A stretch of DNA of 6,047 bases from Porticoccus sp. (lineage in GTDB: Bacteria; Pseudomonadota; Gammaproteobacteria; Pseudomonadales; Porticoccaceae): assembly GCA_002685455.1 (NCBI GenBank), contig NYXF01000063.1:1-6047 (forward strand), given 5' to 3'. A program made the position numbers and the translations under genes. Of this stretch, positions 1-5,756 are shown piece by piece. Positions within the stretch are counted from its first letter, which is position 1. The number at the start of each line of letters is the position of its first letter. Under the pieces are notes generated by a model, which worked only from the letters and a program-made list of their open reading frames with translations, made no database searches and was not told where the DNA came from.

Positions 1-846
1 CCAACAGGCGAGCTACATTTTGGATCACTAGTCAGTGCTGTCGCAAGTTACCTTGATGCAAAAGCAAATCATGGTTTGTGGTTGGTTAGAATTGATGATT
101 TGGATCCCCCCAGAGAATTAAAAGGCTCATCTAAAAAAATACTTCAACAACTTGAAGCGCACGGATTGTATTCGGATAAAGAGGTTTTATATCAGAGTCA
201 ACGCAATAAGGCATATCTATCTGCAATTACAAAATTAAAAAAAAATAACTTGATATTTAGATGTTATTGTAGCCGAAAGGAACTAAAAGGTAAGACATCC
301 ATACACAATTATCCATGTCAGTCTAAAAACCCTACTGCCTTATATTCACTAAGATTAAAAATAAAAGATAATGTTGATGTTATGTTCAGTGATTTATACC
401 AAGGAGAACAAAGGCAGCAAATAAAAAAAGAAGTAGGTGATATAATAGTTTTAAGAAAAGAAAAAATATTTTCTTATAATCTTGCTGTAGTTGTTGACGA
501 CGCTTTTCAGCAGGTGTCGCACGTCATTCGTGGAAGTGACCTACTGAAGGCCACACCTGGACAAATTTATTTACAAAAATCACTTGAGCTAAAAACACCA
601 ATTTATGGCCACATACCTATAGTGGTAGACGACGACGGAATAAAACTCAGCAAACAAAACCTCGCGGCTACCTTAGACCATAGAGCTCCACAAAATAATT
701 TAATTGAAGCAATAAATTGGCTTGGGCTTGAAGTTCCTATCGAATTATTAGAAGCAAATAGTCCTAAACAAATTCTACCATGGGCAATAGATAGCTGGAG
801 AAGATATAGTGTTAAATCTATAAAGAAAAAGAGTATCCAGATATAG
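1..846 (+). CDS. gluQ: Glutamyl-Q tRNA(Asp) synthetase, 5'-truncated by the window edge
   Basis: Paralogue of the glutamyl-tRNA synthetase catalytic domain without an anticodon-binding domain. The family activates glutamate and attaches it to the queuosine base at position 34 of tRNA-Asp, in the cytoplasm. The frame is open from base 1, giving 281 residues; with a family length near 295, only about 10-15 N-terminal residues are missing. Visible from the N-terminus: the HIGH-type ATP motif as PTGELHFGS (residues 1-9), RIDDLDPPRE, a putative zinc site with C88, C90, Y104 and C106 (the last spacing is tighter than in the E. coli protein as I recall it), SHVIRGSDLL, and the KMSKS-equivalent KLSKQN (215-220), which is characteristic of GluQ rather than GltX. 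A TTG at 76 is internal and not the start, because the HIGH motif lies upstream of it. The stop is TAG at 844-846. Followed by a 160-base gap before pcnB. Confidence 0.95.
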   Translation, partial: PTGELHFGSLVSAVASYLDAKANHGLWLVRIDDLDPPRELKGSSKKILQQLEAHGLYSDKEVLYQSQRNKAYLSAITKLKKNNLIFRCYCSRKELKGKTSIHNYPCQSKNPTALYSLRLKIKDNVDVMFSDLYQGEQRQQIKKEVGDIIVLRKEKIFSYNLAVVVDDAFQQVSHVIRGSDLLKATPGQIYLQKSLELKTPIYGHIPIVVDDDGIKLSKQNLAATLDHRAPQNNLIEAINWLGLEVPIELLEANSPKQILPWAIDSWRRYSVKSIKKKSIQI

Positions 847-941
847 AAAATATTATAACGCATAAAAGTTTTTTTTTGTCCAATATGCTAAAGTAAAAAA
901 TCAATCAGATGTTTCACCTAATATATTTTTTGTAAAACTAT

Positions 942-946
942 AGGGA
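942..946 (+). promoter_or_regulatory. Shine-Dalgarno sequence of the putative pcnB leader ORF
   Basis: AGGGA lies five bases before the ATG at 952. It is the best ribosome-binding sequence upstream of pcnB. It serves the frame of the 17-codon leader ORF rather than pcnB itself, whose ATG at 1007 is preceded only by a poor match. Confidence 0.45.
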
Positions 947-951
947 ATAAA

Positions 952-1005
952 ATGCTCATATTTGCTGTTGACTGCTACTTTGGACTTAGATTTTGGCCGA
1001 TATAG
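952..1005 (+). CDS. Putative 17-codon leader peptide upstream of pcnB
   Basis: A short ORF reading MLIFAVDCYFGLRFWPI, from ATG 952 to TAG 1003-1005. Its stop ends one base before the pcnB ATG at 1007, in a different frame, which is the classic geometry for translational coupling or re-initiation. It has a well-spaced AGGGA at 942-946. The peptide is hydrophobic and aromatic-rich (two-thirds nonpolar, one Trp, three Phe, one Tyr) and shows no similarity that I recognise to PcnB N-termini. It has no run of a single amino acid codon that would point to attenuation. It may be a chance ORF in AT-rich leader DNA; conservation in relatives would decide. Confidence 0.35.
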   Translation: MLIFAVDCYFGLRFWPI

Positions 1006-1006
1006 A

Positions 1007-2338
1007 ATGCTAAAGCATATTACAAATAAATTTAAGTCTGATATTTCAAAACTTCTCACTAAGCCAACTAAAATTGATGCAGCTAGTCATATTTTTTCAG
1101 AAAAAAAAATTAGTGCTAGTGCACTCAAGGTTGTAAGAAAGCTGCAATCAAGTGGATATGAATCCTACCTAGTTGGTGGGTGCATTCGTGATTTACTTAT
1201 GGGCATGAAACCTAAAGATTTTGATGTTGCAACAAGTGCAACTCCGGAACAGGTTAAAAGTCTTTTTAGCCGCTCACGCATCATAGGTCGTCGATTTCGA
1301 ATCGTTCATGTTCGCATTGGTCCAGAAATAATTGAAGTAACAACGTTTCGCGCGCAACATGCTGATGGTCAAAATGGATTGACTAATTCCAAGCTATCAT
1401 CAAATGGTATTTTACTTCGGGATAATGTTTTTGGTTCAATTGCAGAAGACGCAATTCGCCGAGATTTTACTATGAACGCACTTTATTATTGCCCTAAAGA
1501 AAATAAAATAATCGACTACACCAAAGGCTTAATAGACATAAATAAGCGGGTTATACGAATAATCGGTAACCCTTCCAAAAGATATAGAGAAGATCCTGTA
1601 AGAATGCTCAGGGCGATAAGATTTACAGCTAAGCTTGGCTTTTCTCTTGAAAATAAGTCATGTCAGGCAATTGAAAGGTCTCGACTACTGCTAGCAGATA
1701 TACCCCCTGCAAGATTGTTTGACGAATTTCTTAAGCTATTTATGAATGGATTCGCTTTATCGAGCTACAATGGGTTGCGTGAACATGGGTTATTTGAAAT
1801 CTTGTTTCCAGCAACTGAAAGGGCTCTAGCCCTCAAATCTAATTGTTATTCTAAATTCATTGAACAAGCACTGGTTAATACTGATAAGCGTATTCGCAAA
1901 AAACAGAGGGTTACTCCAGCCTTCCTTCTTGCAGCTTTTCTCTGGCCAGCTCTGAAAAACATCGAGAAAATCTCTTTTGGGCAAAAAAAAATAAATCAAT
2001 TCTTATTACAAGAAAACGTAGATAAAGTAATTCATGATCAATGCAAAAGAGTAGCTATACCGCGTAGATTTTCTTTATCAATAAAAGAAATATGGGAGAT
2101 GCAATTACGTCTTCCACGTCGAGCTGGAAATCAAGCTTTTAAACTAATGGATAATAAGCGCTTTCGTGCGGGTTACGACTTCCTCTTACTTAGAGAAGAT
2201 GCTGGTGAAATTGAGTCTGGACTTGGTTCTTGGTGGACAGTTTTTCAGGGCGCAAAGGATGAAGCTCAAAAAGAAATGGTTATCGATGTCGAAAGCTCCC
2301 AAAAGAGGTCATCAAAAAAAATAAGAAACAATTCATGA
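1007..2338 (+). CDS. pcnB: Poly(A) polymerase I
   Basis: A class II nucleotidyltransferase of the tRNA nucleotidyltransferase/poly(A) polymerase family, 443 residues. It adds 3' poly(A) tails to RNA from ATP, marking it for decay by the degradosome and 3' exonucleases. Visible: the nucleotide-binding LVGGCIRDLL (55-64), the metal-binding DFD (D71, D73) in KPKDFDVATSATPEQV, IGRRFRIVHV (93-102), IIEVTTFRA, RRDFTMNALYY (151-161) and REDPVRMLRAIRF (194-206). The RRFR..H and REDPVRMLRA blocks favour PcnB over CCA-adding enzyme. The basic C-terminal tail is short (SQKRSSKKIRNNS). I chose ATG 1007 because MLKHITNKF resembles the N-termini of other PcnB proteins; a TTG at 962 in the same frame would add 15 unsupported residues. 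The ribosome-binding site at 1007 is poor, so translation may be low or coupled to the leader ORF at 952-1005. The stop overlaps the folK start (ATGA). Confidence 0.96.
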   Translation: MLKHITNKFKSDISKLLTKPTKIDAASHIFSEKKISASALKVVRKLQSSGYESYLVGGCIRDLLMGMKPKDFDVATSATPEQVKSLFSRSRIIGRRFRIVHVRIGPEIIEVTTFRAQHADGQNGLTNSKLSSNGILLRDNVFGSIAEDAIRRDFTMNALYYCPKENKIIDYTKGLIDINKRVIRIIGNPSKRYREDPVRMLRAIRFTAKLGFSLENKSCQAIERSRLLLADIPPARLFDEFLKLFMNGFALSSYNGLREHGLFEILFPATERALALKSNCYSKFIEQALVNTDKRIRKKQRVTPAFLLAAFLWPALKNIEKISFGQKKINQFLLQENVDKVIHDQCKRVAIPRRFSLSIKEIWEMQLRLPRRAGNQAFKLMDNKRFRAGYDFLLLREDAGEIESGLGSWWTVFQGAKDEAQKEMVIDVESSQKRSSKKIRNNS

Positions 2339-2844
2339 CTGAAATTGCTTATATCTCAATTGGCAGCAACTTAAATAACCCCTATTCTCAGGTTAAAAGT
2401 GCTGTCAATAGTTTAAAATCGATCAAAGATATAAATATTGAGTCTATCTCACAATGGTACTCTAGCGAACCTATGGGGCCTGCTAATCAGCCAAAATATA
2501 TAAATGGAGCTGTTAAAATTTTTACCAAATTATCACCTAGTCAGCTTTTAACAGAACTGCAAAAAATCGAGGATGCACATGGAAGAATAAGAGGTATTCG
2601 TTGGGGTCCCCGCTCACTTGATCTCGATATTCTTTTATTTGGAAATAGAATATTAAATACAAGACTTTTAACGATACCTCACCCTGGAATCAAAATTAGG
2701 AGTTTCGTTTTAATTCCGTTAGCAGATATTCAACCAGACTTGGTTCTGCCTGATGGAAGCAGTCTCAATTCACTATTGGAAAATTGCAATTTAAAAGGTA
2801 TTGTCCCAATCCCACCAGGAGTAGTTAGTGAAAAAATTGACTGA
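2335..2844 (+). CDS. folK: 2-amino-4-hydroxy-6-hydroxymethyldihydropteridine pyrophosphokinase (HPPK)
   Basis: A cytosolic enzyme of folate synthesis. It transfers pyrophosphate from ATP to 6-hydroxymethyl-7,8-dihydropterin, giving the substrate of dihydropteroate synthase (FolP). The 169-residue length is normal for a single-domain HPPK. Visible: the N-terminal strand and loop YISIGSNLNNP (6-16), the substrate loop WYSSEPMGP (41-49) with YINGAV (55-60), the arginine-rich catalytic loop GRIRGIRWG (83-91), the signature RWGPRSLDLDIL (89-100) with magnesium-binding D96 and D98, and IPHPGIKIRSFVLIPLADI (114-132). The ATG sits inside the last codons of pcnB (ATGA), and only a weak AAGAA precedes it, so translation probably depends on ribosomes finishing pcnB. 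The 3' end overlaps the downstream kinase by 17 bases. Confidence 0.97.
   Translation: MTEIAYISIGSNLNNPYSQVKSAVNSLKSIKDINIESISQWYSSEPMGPANQPKYINGAVKIFTKLSPSQLLTELQKIEDAHGRIRGIRWGPRSLDLDILLFGNRILNTRLLTIPHPGIKIRSFVLIPLADIQPDLVLPDGSSLNSLLENCNLKGIVPIPPGVVSEKID
2817..2821 (+). promoter_or_regulatory. Shine-Dalgarno sequence that fixes the kinase GTG start
   Basis: AGGAG lies within the folK coding sequence, six bases before GTG 2828. It is a strong match at good spacing, and there is no ATG in the kinase frame before the P-loop. It therefore supports the GTG start and the 17-base overlap with folK. Confidence 0.7.
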
Positions 2845-3496
2845 TGAAGAAAAATCTCAACCACCTCAGTTTATCGCTGTAGAGGGTCCTATTGGTGTAG
2901 GAAAAACAACTCTCGCAAAGAGATTAGCCGATACTTTCAGCTGTAAAACACTACTAGAGCAGCCAGAAGAAAATCCTTTTTTAGAAAGATTCTATCAAGA
3001 TCAAAAAACAGGCGCCCTACCTACACAACTATACTTTTTATTCCAACGTGTTAGAAAAATTCAAGAAATTCGTCAAAGTGATATGTTTCAAAAAGTCCAG
3101 ATTGCAGATTTCTTAATGGAAAAAGATCAATTATTTGCTCAAATAACACTTGATAGTGAAGAGCTAAAACTTTACCAAGCTGTGTATAAGCAACTTATGA
3201 TTGACGCGCCAAAACCTGATTTAGTTATTTATTTACAGGCTCCAACAAATACTCTTTTAAGTCGCGTTCAAAAGAGAGGCATTATGTATGAGCAAACTAT
3301 AAATGGAGATTATTTGCGTCAACTAAATGAAGCTTATACTAATTTTTTCTATTATTATGATAGCGCTCCGTTACTGATAGTAAATGCAACAGAGATAGAT
3401 CTTGCCAACAACGACCAGGATTATCAGGGCTTACTTGATTATATGAATAATATTGTATCAGGTAGACATTACTATAATTCTCGCTCTTCTTTATAA
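2828..3496 (+). CDS. Deoxynucleoside kinase family protein
   Basis: A 222-residue P-loop kinase of the deoxynucleoside kinase (dNK/dGK/dAK) family, which phosphorylates salvaged deoxynucleosides at the 5' position using ATP or another NTP. Visible: Walker A EGPIGVGKTT (19-28), the substrate-side acidic block LLEQPEENPFLERF (42-55), a FLFQR-type helix at YFLFQRVRKI (69-78), the ERS/DRS-position motif IADFLMEKDQLFA (92-104), and the lid with R146 and R150 in LSRVQKRGIMYEQ (143-155). The DFLxEKD version of the catalytic motif is the one I associate with bacterial kinases rather than animal dCK/TK2. The base preferred (A, G, C or T) cannot be read from the sequence, so I give no symbol. The start is GTG with a good AGGAG upstream. 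It sits between folK and panB and overlaps folK. Thymidylate kinase is less likely because the TMP-kinase DR motif and lid are absent. Confidence 0.88.
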   Translation: MKKLTDEEKSQPPQFIAVEGPIGVGKTTLAKRLADTFSCKTLLEQPEENPFLERFYQDQKTGALPTQLYFLFQRVRKIQEIRQSDMFQKVQIADFLMEKDQLFAQITLDSEELKLYQAVYKQLMIDAPKPDLVIYLQAPTNTLLSRVQKRGIMYEQTINGDYLRQLNEAYTNFFYYYDSAPLLIVNATEIDLANNDQDYQGLLDYMNNIVSGRHYYNSRSSL

Positions 3497-3527
3497 TGGT
3501 TCAATAAATTTAGAATGGGACAGAAAC

Positions 3528-4319
3528 ATGGTTACTACTACCATAGAAGACTTACATAAAAAAAAGAAAGACAGAGAAAAATTTCCTGTAATTACAGCAT
3601 ATGACGCTTCATTCTCAAAATTAGCTGAAAATGCAGGCATAGAAGTTTTACTAGTAGGAGATTCCCTTGGTAATGTAATTCAAGGGCATGATACCACTAT
3701 ACCGACAACGATGAACGATATGATTTATCATACTCAGGCTGTTCGACGTGGTAGTAAAAGCTCCTTTATAATATCTGATCTACCATTTATGCAATACTCA
3801 CATAAACATAAAGCTTTAGATAATTCAGCGATGCTCATAAAAGCTGGTGCCAATATGGTTAAGTTAGAGGGTGGCTCATGGCTTTCTATGACAGTTCAAA
3901 TGCTTTGTGAGCGCGGAATCCCTGTCTGTGGGCATTTAGGCCTCACGCCACAATCGATTAATAAGATTAGTGGTAATAAGGTTCAAGGTCGTACAGAAAA
4001 AAGCGCGGAAAAAATTTACGAAGACGCCCTGATATTAGAGGAAGCCGGAATTGACTTACTGGTGCTTGAGTGCGTACCTTCTGACTTAGCCCAAAAAATA
4101 ACAAAAAAAATTAAAGTGCCTGTTATTGGTATTGGTGCCGGCTCCAGTACAGACGGCCAAGTATTAGTTATTTATGATATTATCGGGATCTCTGTTCGGA
4201 TACCAAGTTTCTCTAAGAATTTTCTATGTGAGGCTGAAGATATACAGGGGGCGATAAAGCTATATGGTCAACAAGTAAAATCTGCGGTTTTTCCAAGTTC
4301 AGACCATACATTTTTTTAA
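3528..4319 (+). CDS. panB: 3-methyl-2-oxobutanoate hydroxymethyltransferase (ketopantoate hydroxymethyltransferase)
   Basis: The first committed enzyme of pantothenate and CoA synthesis. It transfers a one-carbon unit from 5,10-methylene-tetrahydrofolate to 2-oxoisovalerate, forming ketopantoate. It is 263 residues, essentially the E. coli length, and key residues fall at the same numbers: metal-binding D45 in VGDSLGNVIQGHDTTIPTT (43-61), D84 in SDLPF, K112 and E114 in MVKLEGG, H136 in CGHLGLTPQ, and catalytic E181 in LECVP. IGIGAG follows at 200-205. I chose ATG 3528, with GGGA at 3517-3520, because MVTTTIEDL and the residue numbering match the family. An upstream in-frame TTG at 3453 would add 25 unrelated residues read from the kinase gene. 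The kinase stop is 31 bases before this start, so it is probably co-transcribed. panC and panD, its frequent partners, are not adjacent. Confidence 0.97.
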   Translation: MVTTTIEDLHKKKKDREKFPVITAYDASFSKLAENAGIEVLLVGDSLGNVIQGHDTTIPTTMNDMIYHTQAVRRGSKSSFIISDLPFMQYSHKHKALDNSAMLIKAGANMVKLEGGSWLSMTVQMLCERGIPVCGHLGLTPQSINKISGNKVQGRTEKSAEKIYEDALILEEAGIDLLVLECVPSDLAQKITKKIKVPVIGIGAGSSTDGQVLVIYDIIGISVRIPSFSKNFLCEAEDIQGAIKLYGQQVKSAVFPSSDHTFF

Positions 4320-4342
4320 AATTTTTCCATAAAATTTTCCAT
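4318..4342 (+). repeat. Imperfect tandem repeat at the panB stop
   Basis: Two head-to-tail copies of AAAATTTTCCAT, the first with five T (4318-4330) and the second with four (4331-4342), start inside the panB stop codon. They fill half of the 54-base gap between the convergent panB and glutathione transferase genes. AAAATTTT is itself palindromic, so each unit could form only a very weak A+T hairpin. No G+C-rich stem with a T-run is visible for either strand. It may be a simple low-complexity duplication. Confidence 0.5.
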
Positions 4343-4373
4343 ATTTTAAATAATAATTGGTTCTATTTTCTTT

Positions 4374-4991
4374 TTATTGCTTCCAAATTGATTTTTTTTT
4401 CATAGCTTCTAAAAAAATTTTCGCACCCAAGAAATTATCCAACCATCGTTGCAGGTTTTTATATGGACTATATTTAAACCAATCTGGCTCAACAGAAGCA
4501 AACTGCCTAATAAAAGGGAAAATAGCAACATCAGCCAAACTAATACTCTCATTTAAGAGGTAGCTAGACGTCTTTAATTTATTTTCTAAAAAAGCTAAAA
4601 AAACTTCTCCCTCAGTTCTATAATATTTTATTGGATATTCAGGGTATCTATCTGAATACTTATATCTATCTAGAGATGGTTTAAAATTTGAATCATTTAC
4701 ATATATGAGGGTATCTATTTCTTCGTAAAAGGTGTAACTATACCAATCATCAGGGTCAGCTATATCCAGGGCCCATCGCATTATTTGATAACTTTCATCT
4801 AATACTGTTCCGTCAGAACAAACTAAGACTGGTACAGTGCCTTTTGAAGAAAAGTTTAACATTTCAGCTGGTTTGTCTTTTAACGTAATCTCCCTCAACT
4901 CAACATTTATACCTGAATAAATTAGAGCCATTCTTGCTCTAATTGCATATGGACAGCGTCGAAAAGAATATAAAATTGGCAACTCAGACAT
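4374..4991 (-). CDS. Glutathione S-transferase family protein (Cys-type N-terminal domain)
   Basis: A 205-residue soluble protein with the two-domain glutathione transferase layout. The thioredoxin-fold domain (about 1-80) carries FRRCPYAIRARMAL (10-23), whose CPYA places a cysteine (C13) at the glutathione-facing position. It also has the cis-proline motif GTVPVL (51-56) and the glutathione-binding DES (65-67) before YQIMRWAL. The helical domain contains the folding motif SLADVAIFPFIRQFA (151-165). A Cys-type site suggests glutaredoxin- or omega-like thiol transfer (deglutathionylation, dehydroascorbate reduction or similar) rather than classical conjugation; the substrate cannot be read. 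ATG 4989-4991 is preceded by GAGG (plus-strand 4998-5001) at six-base spacing, and a good promoter lies at 5017-5044. It stands alone on the minus strand, convergent with panB and divergent from the esterase. Glutaredoxin 2 (GrxB) is an alternative, but it would show CPYC. Confidence 0.88.
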   Translation of the reverse strand: MSELPILYSFRRCPYAIRARMALIYSGINVELREITLKDKPAEMLNFSSKGTVPVLVCSDGTVLDESYQIMRWALDIADPDDWYSYTFYEEIDTLIYVNDSNFKPSLDRYKYSDRYPEYPIKYYRTEGEVFLAFLENKLKTSSYLLNESISLADVAIFPFIRQFASVEPDWFKYSPYKNLQRWLDNFLGAKIFLEAMKKKSIWKQ

Positions 4992-4997
4992 CCTAAT

Positions 4998-5001
4998 CCT
5001 C
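4998..5001 (-). promoter_or_regulatory. Shine-Dalgarno sequence of the glutathione transferase gene
   Basis: Read on the minus strand, GAGG is followed by ATTAGG and then ATG. The spacing is six bases, and the match is good enough to support the start at 4991. Confidence 0.65.
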
Positions 5002-5016
5002 AGGGTTTAACTCCGC

Positions 5017-5044
5017 TATATATATTTAATTTTTTAACAGTCAA
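5017..5044 (-). promoter_or_regulatory. Sigma70-type promoter for the glutathione transferase gene
   Basis: On the minus strand, TTGACT (plus-strand 5039-5044) and TATATA (5017-5022) are separated by 16 bases. The -35 matches TTGACA at five of six positions and the -10 is a good TATAAT-like box; shifting the -10 by two bases gives TATAGC at 18-base spacing. Transcription would start near 5010, leaving a leader of about 20 bases that contains the Shine-Dalgarno sequence. In AT-rich DNA -10 boxes are common by chance, but the paired -35 and the position are convincing. Confidence 0.6.
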
Positions 5045-5063
5045 AATGATGTAGACTTATATT

Positions 5064-5723
5064 ATGGATCTTCTTGAGAAAATTGAAATAGAACCAAAAA
5101 AAAAAGCCGACTCTACAATAATATGGTTGCATGGTTTAGGGGCAAATGGTGCCGATTTTGAGCCAATCGTTAAAGAGCTAAATCTCCCTTTAACTAACTC
5201 TACAAGATTTATTTTTCCAACTGCCCCAAAAATACCAGTTACTATAAATAATAAATTTTTAATGTCAGCTTGGTACGATATTCTTGAAGTTGTAAACGAT
5301 AGAAAAATTAATGAAGGACAACTGGTAGAATCGGCCGGTCAAATACACCTTCTAATCGACGAGGAAATAAACAGAGGGATAAACAGCAAAAATATTATTA
5401 TTGCTGGGTTTTCTCAAGGTGGAGCTGTTGCCCTGCATGCTGCGCTCACTTATCCAAAAAGTCTATCTGGTATTTTGGCTATGTCTACATATTTTGCAAC
5501 TGCCGAAATCATCAAAATAGCTCCAGAAAATAAAAATCTGCCTATACAATTTTTCCATGGCAAGCATGATGTTGTCATCCCTGAAATTCAGGCTAAAATT
5601 AGTGTGGAAAAATTAATAACTTTGGGGTTAAACCCAAAATATAAAGTTTTTTCAATGGATCACAGTGTGTGTCTTGAAGAGATAGCAGATATATCAGATT
5701 GGTTACAAGATAGAATTAAATAG
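5064..5723 (+). CDS. Carboxylesterase / phospholipase-type alpha/beta hydrolase
   Basis: A 219-residue cytosolic serine hydrolase of the carboxylesterase II / acyl-protein thioesterase-like family, like Pseudomonas EstB and E. coli YpfH. Visible: the oxyanion-loop motif WLHGLGANGADFEP (21-34), FPTAP (51-55), the AWYD block (69-72) typical of this family, the nucleophile elbow GFSQGG (S117), the acid D169 in FFHGKHDVVIP and H200 in SMDHSVC. The triad spacing fits the family and the length is normal. Family members cleave short-chain carboxyl esters or thioesters; the physiological substrate is unknown. ATG 5064 fits the family N-terminus (VEIEP-like IEIEP then the HG motif), and a TAG in the same frame at 5052-5054 excludes extension. 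No Shine-Dalgarno sequence precedes the ATG, so translation may be weak or leaderless. An A10 run at 5096-5105 encodes KKK. It is divergent from the glutathione transferase and convergent with ubiX. Confidence 0.93.
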   Translation: MDLLEKIEIEPKKKADSTIIWLHGLGANGADFEPIVKELNLPLTNSTRFIFPTAPKIPVTINNKFLMSAWYDILEVVNDRKINEGQLVESAGQIHLLIDEEINRGINSKNIIIAGFSQGGAVALHAALTYPKSLSGILAMSTYFATAEIIKIAPENKNLPIQFFHGKHDVVIPEIQAKISVEKLITLGLNPKYKVFSMDHSVCLEEIADISDWLQDRIK

Positions 5724-5728
5724 AGAGT

Positions 5729-5756
5729 ATTAAAACCCCAAGTTTTGCGGTTTAAT
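5729..5756. terminator. Weak hairpin between the convergent esterase and ubiX genes
   Basis: ATTAAAACC (5729-5737) pairs with GGTTTAAT (5749-5756) with one bulged A and an 11-base loop. It sits exactly between the esterase stop (5723) and the ubiX stop (5752-5754), overlapping the latter. The stem is short and low in G+C, and no T-run follows in either direction, so termination is only suggested by position. Confidence 0.3.

Larger units (their letters stand above)
847..1006 (+). other. gluQ-pcnB intergenic leader region
   Basis: This 160-base AT-rich gap is the only sizeable non-coding stretch inside the plus-strand cluster. It contains a T9 run at 869-877 that is not preceded by a G+C-rich stem, only a 4-bp TTAT/ATAA pairing (853-856 with 862-865), so an intrinsic terminator is not supported. 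No convincing -35/-10 pair is visible; TATGCT at 884-889 and TATAGG at 939-944 are weak -10 candidates without a good -35. A small ORF with its own Shine-Dalgarno sequence occupies 952-1005. The gap could carry a pcnB promoter or be a transcribed leader read through from gluQ. Confidence 0.5.

Noticed and set aside
603..863. Open frame of 86 codons on the minus strand antisense to the end of gluQ
   Set aside because: It lies opposite a gene with clear conserved motifs and its hydrophobic translation matches no family I recognise.
853..877. Intrinsic terminator after gluQ based on the T9 run
   Set aside because: The only upstream pairing is four A/T base pairs, too weak for an intrinsic terminator; the T-run alone is unsurprising in this base composition.
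962..1006. N-terminal extension of pcnB from TTG 962
   Set aside because: The extra 15 residues are not typical of PcnB, no ribosome site fits, and ATG 1007 matches family N-termini.
3496..3507. ATG overlapping the kinase stop (TAATG) as a possible coupled panB start
   Set aside because: It is in a different frame from panB and stops after three codons.
3453..3527. N-terminal extension of panB from TTG 3453
   Set aside because: It would overlap the kinase gene out of frame. Starting at ATG 3528 gives residue numbers that match the E. coli catalytic residues exactly.
4357..4563. Open frame of 68 codons on the plus strand opposite the glutathione transferase gene
   Set aside because: It is antisense to the conserved C-terminal domain of that gene and has no recognisable motif or ribosome-binding site.
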